DNA from: Panicum virgatum
Lineage: Eukaryota > Streptophyta > Magnoliopsida > Poales > Poaceae
Assembly (NCBI RefSeq): GCF_016808335.1
Contig: NC_053142.1
Span: 48,591,992-48,655,991 of the forward strand
Direction of reading: 5' to 3'
DNA length: 64,000 bases
Shown here piece after piece: positions 54,606 to 64,000 of the stretch (positions within the stretch are counted from its first letter, which is position 1; every line of letters starts with the position of its first letter). The translations under genes were made by a program, and so were the position numbers. The notes under the pieces were generated by a model. The model had not been told where the DNA came from. It searched no databases and saw only the letters and a list, made by a program, of their open reading frames with translations.

Positions 54606-56587
54606 TCCTCCCCTTCTTGAATTGGAGTCGTCCTCGACTCCATCCCTTCATCAATCTCCTGCAAAAGGTTAGTGACAACAGGATGCATTGTGCAAGACAT
54701 AGGAGCAGTTGGAAAAGATTTATATCGACAAAGCATAGTATAACAAGGTGCATCATGATTATCACAAAGCTCAGCAGCAGCAGATGTAGTAGCAATATAA
54801 ACACCTTCTTTCAATTTAATTCCATTCGGTTTAGCATCAGACGATTTATTGCTAACATTTTCAGCATGCTCTTTAAAATGTTTCCTAATATCAGCCGGCG
54901 ATAAAGGAAGCAAAGTAATCTTTTTGTCCTTATGCATGAGAGTATATGTATTAGTTCTACCATGGTGTGGCATCAGTATCAAATTCCCATGGTCGTCCTA
55001 ACAATAACGATGATGATTGCATAGGTACAACATCAAAATCAGCATAGGCACGATAAGAACCAACAGAAAAGTGGATGCGTGCTGATTTAGTTACCTTAGT
55101 CTTACCACAATTGTTGAACCATTCTAGGTAGTAGGGGTGAGGGATAGAACGAGTGGTCAAGCCAAGCTTCTTGACCAAATCTGAACTCACCAAGTTGCTG
55201 CAACTTCCGCTATCAATTATGGTGAGAACACGACAATCCTGCACGATGAGAAACATGTGGAACAAATTTTTGCGTTGGAGCTTCTCCTCATCCTCATGGT
55301 TTGCTTTAGAAGTCAACACACGCTGCACAAGAAGACTAGGAAAATCTGCAGTTGCAGCTATGGAATCAATTGCCTCACCCTCATCTTCTTCCGAATCTGA
55401 AAACAATGTTAGCTGCAAGGACCAAATCATCCTCAACATCACTAGCACTTACATATCCATTACCATCAGGTGCAGTGATGAAAGCACGAACACTTGGACA
55501 ATCCTTCATGACATGTCCCATTCCCTTGCAGCGATGGCACACGATGTTTGTAGATGATCTACTCGAAGACCCCCTTTCAAGCGTAGCATGCTTCTTGTGT
55601 TGTTGGGCCTGCACAGTAGATACATTGCTTACCTCAGAAACTGGCACAGGAGCTGGTGGTGTTGCTGGTGGCTTAGCAATAGGCGCCTTGGGCTTCTCAA
55701 CGTCGGAACGCTGCTGAAACAATCTCCCAGTATTAGACTTGAAAGAATGTTGGGCAATGCGGCGTCCCTGTACTTCCCGTTCTGCCTTAAGAGCAAGATG
55801 ATACAATTGGGAAAAACGATTCCAGTCTTTGTAATCAAGAATATCTTGTATATCATGATTTAAACCACCAAAGAACCTAGCACTAATGTCCTCATCATCC
55901 TCATGAATACCACAACGTGCTAGACCAATAAGCAATTCCTGATAATATTCCTCGACTCCTTTATCACCTTGTTTTAAATTTTGCAATTTTAAACATAGAT
56001 CACGCTGGTAATAAGGAGGAACAAAACGAGACTTCATGCGTTGTTTCAAAACAGGCCAAGTTTGAGGCACAGCAGCAGCATTACCAGCATTGCAAAGATC
56101 AGTCCACCAAAACAAAGCAAAGCTAGTAAATTCACTAGTAGCAAGTCTAACTCTATGCTCATTAGGAACCAAATGAGAATTAAATTTTTGTTCAACAGCA
56201 AGTTCCCAATCCAGATAAGCCTCAGGATCAGCAGTGCCAGCAAAAGGAATCATGGTAAATTTGGCTTTAGCAAAAGGATCATTGTTACCGATTTTGATTA
56301 CCTCCCATACCTTGACGATTGCGCCGAAGACAGTCCGCAGCACGAGCATCAGCATCAAGGTCGGCATCCTCATCGTCGTCATCCTCATCAGGTTGGTGTC
56401 GGTGTCGCCGTGGAGGGTGACGTTGTTCAACATATTCAACCCTGGTGACCAGGCCGTTGATAGTGCGCATTAGCTCATCAAACTTCCCATCGATGTAGTT
56501 GCGCTGGTCATCAACAAGTTTCTGCAGTTCATTCTTTGACACACACTCGTTGAAGTCCGTAGGTGACTATCCTCCTATCCCTGGCAT
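54606..56587 (-). pseudogene. gag: GY2 gag-protease region, several disruptions, RT/RNase H/integrase deleted
   Basis: The ATG at 56587-56585 is followed by an in-frame TAG at codon 7. The frame then shifts near 56300 (after MGGNQNR). The main open part (about 56300-55400) encodes the capsid-like region (AYLDWELAVEQKF, FALFWW, RFVPPYYQRDL) and the knuckle CHRCKGMGHVMKDC. A further shift near 55400 leads to the protease with DSGSCSNLV and LLLGRPWEFDTDA; another shift near 54970 follows, then a stretch with KKITLLPLSPADI. The segment TNLLQEIDEGMESRTTP joins what is normally the start of RT to a C-terminal tail. Its frame runs through the PPT into the LTR. No polymerase motif is present. Confidence 0.85.
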
Positions 56588-57890
56588 GGTTAGCAGATAG
56601 CAAAAGACAACACCAAAGTATTATCCCTATCAACTAAAAGGAACTGGATGGTGGTGACAGAGGAGTGCAAAATCTCAAACGGCTTACCACCGTCTTGAAA
56701 GTGTTCTTACCAAAGCCAAACAGGATGGTACAATCTGTTGTTGAGCTGGGTGTAACAGTTGCAAGATGAACCTGTGCTGATCAGAAGAATATGTGTAGCT
56801 TGGACAGGCACAATATGGTAGCAAGGGATTAGCAATAAACACAACAGAGTAGCAAAGTTCAATAAGTATCCAAGGCACAAGTCACAATTGCTGGCTAAGA
56901 TATGTCCCTAGGAGTAGCACAACAAGTTGGAACAAAGAACGATGGATAAAGCTCAAAACAGCACTTGCGCAATTGTTTTTATTCTTTTTGCCGATTTCCC
57001 TCTAGCACTAGTAGGAATCAAGATTTCTTATTTTGTCAACTATTTTTTTTTATATTTTTATCTCAACAAGGATCACAAGAGATGGAAGCACAAAAATTTT
57101 CACCTTAAACAGAGGTGGGATGTGGCCTACACAAAATCAGGAACGTTTCTTGAAAATCTGAAAACAACTTCGGATCCTAAAAACTCAATGTTTGTGAATT
57201 TTTTTTGAATTTCTGAGATCGGCCCCAAATGGCGAGGCGATTTTATCGCATGTGCAAAATTTCGTCACCTTTCTGCTGTAAAAAATTGAGCCAAAACGGA
57301 GCACCGAGCGAAAAGTTATGCCCGTTTTACCGAAGGGACCTCAAGTTATGGTTTTCAGAGAGCACAACTTGGCAGATCAGGTGAAGGCGGCTAGGGCAAA
57401 GCTTCCCTATTCTCCAACACTGAACCACACTAAGCAAAGCTTCTCAGTAATCGAACAACCTAGGGAAAAGCATCCCTGGTGTATGCAGCAAGGGTATCGC
57501 CAGATGAAATCAAGAAGGGCTGCGATGCAAGGCGAAAACACAAGGCAGCTTGCAACCTATCTAGGGCTTGCGCGGCGAGAGTTCACACAAGGCGGCTAGC
57601 GAGGGCAAGTCAAGTAGCGTGAGGGCTCGACTTGTTGGTGGGGTAAAGGTGGATAGGACGGCGGTTGACTACGACTACGAACACACTAAACCAGCAACAA
57701 GACTCGACCACGGACACGAACTCAACTAAGCGAAACTGAAACGAAAATTGCAGAGGCTAAAACAGGTTATGGGACAGCGGAAAGTGTAAATTTTTTTGGG
57801 CTTTTTGTGGACTGTAGGTAAAGGAACAAGATGTATCTAAAGGGAAACATGAAAATATACCTCACGGTAAACCTGAATCCTGATACCACT
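56588..57890 (-). other. GY2 leader between PBS and gag
   Basis: About 1.3 kb of non-coding leader on the element's sense strand. The primer-binding site TGGTATCAGGATTC is at 57888-57875, two bases inside the 5' LTR end. I see no ORF that looks real. Confidence 0.7.
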
Positions 57891-58705
57891 TGATGTAGAC
57901 GCGGCCCGATCTTCCGAGAGGTAGGGTAGATTCGATTGATGGAGTACGTGACGTTGGCGATCCGACTTCTAATCAGACACGAATTCGAAGCCTGCAACCG
58001 TTACACCACCGCTCCGCTGGTTATCAACCAAGCACAACTTGGTTGACCTCGCCGAGAAGGCTTTTCCTGCAAGCGAATCGAAGAACACTAGCAAGAAAGG
58101 ATAAACACGCAATCTGAAATTGCAGATGTGAATGAAGCGAAAATCAAAGTGGGGTTCAAGAACTCGATTCCAAAGGACTAATCGACACAGTGGAGGAGAT
58201 CAAGAACGGGGGCCCTGGATCAATGTATAAGGACTTGTCGCCACAGATACAACGATACAATGTCTGTTTCTCAAAGGAAAACTCAAGACTAAACAAAACC
58301 CAAGTCTAAGCGGCGGCGGCTACTGAGTTTATAGAAGAGCTAGGGCGTACTAGGGTTGGGGCGACCAGGGAAGGGGCGCCCACAACTTGGGCTGAAGGCC
58401 CGACACGATACACGGGCCATTGGCCCAAAAGAGGTGGCGCAGCACCTTTCCAGATTCTGGATGTCGAATTGTTTCATGAATTCCTGTCGACTCCGAATAT
58501 CTATGGACCTGAATCTGGTGGCGTTAGAAAGGTTATGAAATTATCTTTCCAACCATATAAAGATCTCCTCAAACGGACTCCGTATGTGGCCGTGGCGTCA
58601 TTTTTGGTGCAGACTGTTTCTAGAATCCGAGAAGGAAACGAAGTCCAAGTTGAAGACGAGTCGGACTTCAATGTGTACGCATCCGATGCAGCGATCTCCT
58701 CATCA
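57891..58705 (-). repeat. GY2 5' LTR
   Basis: It pairs with 53788-54605. TATAAA on the minus strand at 58333-58328 is the likely promoter of the element. CTTGG follows at 58706-58710. Confidence 0.93.
58328..58333 (-). promoter_or_regulatory. GY2 LTR TATA box (putative)
   Basis: The minus strand reads TTCTATAAACTCAG, a standard plant TATA context, in the 5' LTR. Confidence 0.5.
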
Positions 58706-59460
58706 CTTGGTGCGGGGCGGGGCAATGGGTCGCGGCACGGCGGCACGGCGCGAGCGGCGCCTGGAGATGCGTTGCACGACGGCCGTGGCGAGAGCGGCGC
58801 AGAGGCAGCCCGCTACCGCCCACGAGTTGCAGCCGTCCACGGCGGTGCGGCGCTCAGGGGCGCGCGCGGCACAGGTGACAGATGAGGCGTCGGCTACTGA
58901 GGAGCCGCGTGGGGTGAGACGGCGCGCCGCATCGCCGGGGACCGGCCGAGGCCCTCGCACGAGGCGGCGGCGATGTGTGCGGGACCCTCGCACGGCGGCG
59001 ATGGTGGAGCGGCGATCATCGCGACCAGCGGCGCCGACGGAGCGCCGGCCCTCGGCCACAAGCAATGATGACGGTGGCACCACGCAGTGCCAGTGTCCCG
59101 TAGGCGGCGGCAGCTCCTCTCCGACCACGCGCGGTGGGTCCTCCTACCTCATCTTCGACGAGTGCGCCCCATCCTCGGCCAAGTAGTGGTGGTGCAGACT
59201 GTTGATGCCGTGGCCCTTTGCGCGGCAGCTTGCTTGGCGCGGCCTTTGGCCGAGCTTCCGAGCGCCGCCTGCAGAGCTCGCTTTCGACCTCCTCGCCGCT
59301 ACAGGGTTAGCTGCGGAGCTCCTCCCCCCTCCCTCCTCTCTCGTCTGACCTGCATCTGCATTTCTCCCCCCTTGTCTAGATCTGTTCCTTTTAGCTTGCA
59401 CAAAATTTGATTTTCCTCCCTCCAGGAGGCGCAGTCTGTTGACGAGTGTTGGGGATAGGA
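58706..59460. other. GC-rich host segment right of GY2
   Basis: It begins with the right CTTGG copy. The frame from the left side of GY2 can be followed across the empty site for about 58 more codons to a TGA near 58885. The segment is arginine/alanine-rich in several frames. It is followed by pyrimidine-rich, intron-like sequence with AG|G acceptor-like sites near 59300 and 59426. I recognise no protein; a GC-rich first exon or 5' UTR of a host gene is plausible. Confidence 0.4.
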
Positions 59461-60876
59461 GATGAGCACCACGAGCTTGGTCCCTTCCAGCAGTGAGTGC
59501 TGGTCCAGCTTCATACCCAACAAGCTTATGCTTCTGCCTTCATAGATTTCACTCGCTCTTTTCCTCTCTTTGTTTCCTTCTTTTTTGCTAAATTTGGCAG
59601 CTGGAGTTGAGTGATTATAGCACTCACTGTATCTGGATCTTCCTCTTGGTGATCTTCCTTCTTTGTCACGTAGGATCAAGCTGACATTAGAATTATAAGT
59701 ATTAATCAGTATTTATCATTTTGCATTAAGTTAAGAATATGGTCTTTGTATTTTTACAGGTCATGCAAAAGCACCTTTAGAAGTAATTGTGTGTCCTTCC
59801 ATGCTGCTCAAGACATTGGCAGGTACTATGAGATACTTTTCTTCAATCTTATTAATTATTATGTGAGTTAGGGCCATATTTGGTTGATGCGGGTATTTTG
59901 TACTTGAAAAAATAAATGAAGTACCATATAAGATACATCTATTCTTTTTCATATATGTCCATGGTTATTGTTTAGTTTAGAAAATGCCCCGTCAGTTCCA
60001 GCATTTCTATTGACATAGTCTGATCTGATGGATATTCCTATTCATATATGTGAATTATTGTCTATTGTACAAACACAAGTCCAGTTGTATTAATATTTCC
60101 CAATATGTTGGGCATTTATTTAGTGTTAAGAACACTGCATAGGCCTCCAAGCATACTCTGCATTTTTAAAGGAAACACAAACTTCAATTATTCTGTGCCA
60201 TTTGCATTTCCAGATTTAGAGCTGAGAGAATGGCCAATCACATAAATGTTTGTAGTTTGCTTTGTTAGACATACAATTCTAGTGTTGTTGACGTTTAGTT
60301 GTTCCACTAAATACATTCTGGCATGCAATTTAAAGTGAACTCAGGAAAAAGAACAATGTGTCAGACCTCATTGTATTTCCTCAGGTCATCAGTAGTTTAG
60401 GAAAAAGAACCCTGGATGTATTTTCTCAAGTCATTAGAAGTTTTTTCACGCTTTCATATGTGCAGCATGGACTGCCAAAAGTATGGAGCGCCCTGTGTTG
60501 TAGGTGGGCAGAGGAAAGGATAGATTTTCCACGCTTTCATACTTGGAAAGAGGCTGCTGAAGGTCAGCGGTCTTCCATTTTGTAGACTATCATGCATTGT
60601 TTTGTCAGTGGTCCAAATTGTGTGAAGTATAGGAAAAAGGTCAGCCTTGAGCAATACCGTTCACATGGGATAGTTTTGCGCAATATGTTAAGCGATATGG
60701 CAATCCCACTTGAACCCAGGAAATCTTGATCTCCTAAGCAAAACTCTAATGTGGTTTCAATTCGATGGTGGACAACACAAAGGTGTCATTATATTTGGTT
60801 TTAGCTACAATTTGAGCAGCTTCTTCCCTAATGGTATTCCTTTTTGTTAATTGGACTTTCATTTCTGTTTAAGGCA
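59461..60876. other. Host non-coding sequence with possible small exons
   Basis: AT-rich, intron-like. A 60-base block at 59761-59819 is bounded by TTTTTACAG and CAG|GTACT, and another candidate starts after GTGCAG at about 60468. No extended coding frame links them. A degenerate tandem repeat of about 55 bp lies at 60342-60440. I see no recognisable gene. Confidence 0.4.
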
Positions 60877-61069
60877 CAAGGTTCTAAAAAACGCTAGATG
60901 CTAGGCGAACGCTTGCCTATGGTTTAGAGTTTTTTGTGATTAAACGTAGATTGAACATGATTAAACGTGTGTTGTGATTAAACGACACTGTGATTAAACG
61001 CAACGCTTGGCCACCGTTCAGCGTTTAATCAAGATTAAACGACGTTTAAAAACATTTTTTAGAACACTG
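60877..61069. mobile_element. hAT-type MITE, 193 bp
   Basis: The ends are CAAGGTTCTAAAAAACG and, on the other strand, CAGTGTTCTAAAAAATG (17 bp, three mismatches). It is flanked by an exact 8 bp duplication TTAAGGCA at 60869-60876 and 61070-61077, the size expected of hAT elements. The interior is rich in GATTAAACG words in both orientations. Confidence 0.88.
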
Positions 61070-63451
61070 TTAAGGCACATGGATTGAGGGTTATTTTCCA
61101 ATTGAAATTGAAAAGAGATAAAACAGAATACATTGTGTATTTAAACAACTGTGATTTCAAGGACATTTCTTGCTCAAATTTGAAGCTGTTGTATTAAATA
61201 CAAAACAAAAATTGACTAATGCTCCGAACCAATACTTTTTTATATTAATTGTTTAGTGGTATGGTGAAAATGAAATATTATGGACTTATGGTTCAAATAC
61301 CCTTTGATGGGTATGATCAAACAGCAGTGAACAAGATAACTGTGGGAACAATTTCATCTTTGTCGCAAACAACATTGATGCTGAGTTGTGTTGCCTTATG
61401 GCCCCGTAGAGAAACTTTCATTTCCATATTACTGTTAAATAACAATAAATGATAGCAAATTATATAATCAAACATTTATAGTATAGTTTCTAGAGAATTA
61501 GGAAGAAAAATATGTAATTAAACCTGACATCTTGTTTTTATATACTTCTCATTTTTTTAAGATTATATTTTCTGCAAATATTTGAATTGTTTTGATTAGA
61601 AAAATGCACCCATCCAGGTTCAGCAACCCCCCATAATAGTGCCAATAACATCTGTTCATAATTTAAAAAATTTATGAATATAGGTAGCTTGACATGGAAG
61701 TTTTTCTTATCACCTACATCCAAAAGATCTTCAAAAGGTTCTGCGGATATAATCTGGAAATGTAGCACAAATTCTTCCAATATTGTTCCTGTGGGGACTT
61801 TCTTGTTCTCTTTGTGCCTTTACCCACGATTGGATTCATTATGCCATGTATTTTAAAAAGATGTTGCGACTGATTTACTATTTTATTTGGGCAATGATTT
61901 CTCCCAGTACAGAAATTGATTTGATTCAACTCAATTTACTGTTCCGCAAGGTGCGAGCCCAAATTGATGGACCTTTTCCTTTTTCTTTTCGTACATAGTT
62001 GAAAAAAAAAAGGATTCTACTGCTACTTTACGGCTTTCAGGTTTTAAGTTCAACTTCAACTATTCTTCCATTTTGTATTGAATTACTTATACACCACTGA
62101 CTTGGCTGGTCTTCCCTTATTTAATTTGATTACCTGTAGGTGGGAACAGCATGCTGCGTGGCCATTTACCCCCCCCCCCCCCAACCTGGTATGAACGCGA
62201 TTTCTCCTGCTCCTGCCATAAGTCCTATGCGGCCACATGTAAATAGGTGCTTCTGTACCGTTTTTGCTTAATTAATGCTCTTCTTCATCCCCCAAATTCA
62301 AATGTGATCTCCTTTAGTATGTTCTTTCACTAACCTAATTCAAACATGCTTGCCACGGTAGTTAAACGGTGTACTTATCCAACTTCCTTGTTGCTTACCT
62401 ACATGCATGTGAAACATATGCAGAAGCAAGCAAAGGTAAAAAAACTGTCATTCTACTGTATTTGGGGGGACTTCACGGTGACCTGCGCATCCTGCACCTA
62501 CAACTCTGAAACTGTACCTGGCAGCCTCCGATTTTGACTGCCTTGCCTTCTTTTCCCATCAAGGCTGGTATGAACACAACAAACTCGATCAGGAAGCTAT
62601 CAACCTTAACGGACAGGGCTATATCCTACATCCTCCAGATTCCTACACCCACCGGCATTTTTCCTTCCATTGACAATGTTTGAGCATCATGCACACAGAA
62701 ATCTGCCATTGAATACAAGTCTCCATATTTTCCTCCTCCTCTCTGTACCAGAACAGGATAGCCAACATTGGTTAAGGTATTTTAGAGTGTGAGGCCAAAA
62801 ATATTGATTTATTGTTTAAATCCTTTTTGGAATAAAATAGGGGAATTTATTGATCGCTGTATTTCCTGCTTTAAATCCATTAGAGATCCAAAGGGATAGC
62901 ACAGTTTCTTTGATCTTTGTCCATTCAAACATAAACACATTGAGTAAAAATGCATTTCTTCTAATTTGCATCTCTAGATTATATTTGTTGACTCAATCCT
63001 ACAAGGACTTGCTCTAAGTTATGATTTACAGTCTTTCAGGATGGAAAAAAAAAATTGCAGAGCCTCTTCTTCTCTGCCTGCAGCTTCATCTTTCATGATG
63101 TGCCATCCCAACATTTAAGCAGCCTAACCCTATCTGCACAACATTCTCCGACTGGCAGTGCGGAGAAAAAAGGAGCTGTTAAAAAGATGACACAATAAAT
63201 TTTTCCCAGGCCAAGGCCAATAGCAAAAAGAATTAGCCGATAAATCAAACTTCCTTCTTCAAAAACAGCACGTCCCCTGGGAATAAAACACCTTTTCTTA
63301 CCATGAAAATTACCACCAAGAATACAAAGAGGTTGTGGGCACGCAATGTGTTTTAAATTAGGTTACACTGGGAAAAAAATAGAATTTTCTAAACTTTAAC
63401 TCCGATCTTCCTATTTCCCTTTTCCCTTTCAGATCTTATAAAATGTACATA
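61070..63451. other. AT-rich host sequence without recognised genes
   Basis: Short ORFs only. A run of about 17 C lies at 62171-62182 and the flanking bases. Several AG/GT pairs would allow introns of an untranslated or spliced transcript, but nothing supports one. I see nothing else. Confidence 0.5.
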
Positions 63452-64000
63452 CTATTTTTTACATTTCTTGTAAACATCTTCTACTACCATGATAATTAAC
63501 TCTAGGATTACAAAGGAATTATACGCGCGCAATCCACTAGTTGAGATATAGAGATGGCGAAGTGAGACTCGTGAGAGGGAAACCTTCACTGTTGGAGCTA
63601 GAGCACCCAGGCCTGAGAGAGAGAGCACCTCCGACTGTTCTACTACACTGGAAGTCTGGAATCGGGAGTTTCTTTCTTTCCTTTTTTGATCTCCAGGAGT
63701 TGCTGAACACTGGACTGGAGAACACCATGTAAAATCTCTGATGAAAAAGTTCAGTTTCCTTGGGCAGTTGGGCTGTACAAGTGGGCCACAAACACTCAAG
63801 GGATGCGGTGAACTTCGGTTTTGGTCTCGAGAGCGTTTGATGTTTTTAGGCCCAAATAAGTGGAGAAGGCGAGGCACGAAGCCCATCGCTTTGCTCGGCG
63901 ATCGCTCGCCAGCGATGGCCCGAACCATACCTTCGCGCATTTGGCGCTCCAGGCGGAGCTTGCCCTCAGTGGCATCGTCCCTCGCCTCTGCGGCTTCCCG
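63452..64000 (-). CDS. Possible coding segment at the right edge, unknown product
   Basis: A minus-strand frame is open from the window edge down to 63452. Near the edge it reads EAAEARDDATEGKLRLERQ, a charged helical stretch that looks like real coding sequence. A GT donor-like site (CGAAG|GTATGG) follows at about 63924, after which composition becomes less protein-like. It may therefore be an exon end at about 63925-64000 followed by intron. I recognise no family. Confidence 0.3.
   Translation of the reverse strand, partial: REAAEARDDATEGKLRLERQMREGMVRAIAGERSPSKAMGFVPRLLHLFGPKNIKRSRDQNRSSPHPLSVCGPLVQPNCPRKLNFFIRDFTWCSPVQCSATPGDQKRKERNSRFQTSSVVEQSEVLSLSGLGALAPTVKVSLSRVSLRHLYISTSGLRAYNSFVILELIIMVVEDVYKKCKK

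Larger units (their letters stand above)
53788..58705 (-). mobile_element. GY2: short Ty3/gypsy element lacking RT and integrase
   Basis: LTRs of 818 bp (53788-54605) and 815 bp (57891-58705) are flanked by CTTGG at 53783-53787 and 58706-58710. On the minus strand: 5' LTR (right), PBS at 57888-57875, a 1.3 kb leader, gag from 56587, protease, a short linker, PPT (AAGAAGGGGAGGA, ending next to 54606) and 3' LTR (left). After the protease only about 370 bp remain; reverse transcriptase, RNase H and integrase are absent. The LTRs differ at about 12 positions plus small indels. It depends on a relative for movement and now also has broken gag frames. Confidence 0.93.

Noticed and set aside
62160..62185. 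Long C run as a functional signal
   Set aside because: A lone homopolymer in AT-rich sequence without LTR borders; probably a simple repeat.

Overview
The window looks like nuclear DNA from a grass, possibly a panicoid. The evidence is Sirevirus-type Ty1/copia elements, a Ty3/gypsy element with a 3.15 kb LTR and an extra ORF upstream of gag (the RIRE3/RIRE8 layout known from rice), a tandem group of S-domain (G-type lectin) receptor-like kinase copies with the usual seven-exon layout, and typical grass MITEs. I see no bacterial operon, CRISPR array, rRNA gene or tRNA gene. About 80% of the window is LTR retrotransposon, much of it nested.

Layout, left to right. 1-7111: gypsy element GY1 on the minus strand, with its 3' half outside the window; it lies inside the pol gene of a Sirevirus, copia-A. 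7112-10206: the remaining 3' end and 3' LTR of copia-A. 10207-10370: the first codons of an S-domain kinase gene, internally deleted and cut by copia-A. 11291-47619: copia-B, a Sirevirus with 2.04 kb LTRs and TSD GAAAT. Its pol is split at 16403/41224 by a younger Sirevirus, N (TSD GCCGT). N is a tandem LTR-internal-LTR-internal-LTR structure of 24.8 kb with an exact 11,530 bp period. Each N unit carries gag, pol and a third, 'envelope-position' ORF. 48040-51503: a seven-exon S-domain receptor kinase pseudogene (minus strand). 51763-53090: a foldback MITE containing a CACTA relic, a second MITE remnant, and a relic of a third kinase copy. 53788-58705: GY2, a short, RT-less gypsy element (minus, TSD CTTGG) inside a GC-rich host segment. 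58706-64000: host DNA with few recognisable genes, one clean hAT-type MITE (TSD TTAAGGCA), and a possible minus-strand coding segment at the right edge.

Order of events inferred from nesting and by-eye LTR divergence: the kinase cluster existed first. GY2 (about 1.5% LTR divergence), copia-A and copia-B (roughly a dozen substitutions per 2.04 kb) then inserted; GY1 entered copia-A, and N entered copia-B. N later became a tandem, most simply by unequal LTR-LTR recombination; its outer LTRs differ at three positions that I could find. No protein-coding host gene in the window looks intact. The most notable points are the tandem N structure, a Tyr in place of the first catalytic Asp of the N integrase in both copies, AG splice-acceptor-like sites exactly at the starts of pol and ORF3, and a duplicated, degenerate orf0 in GY1.
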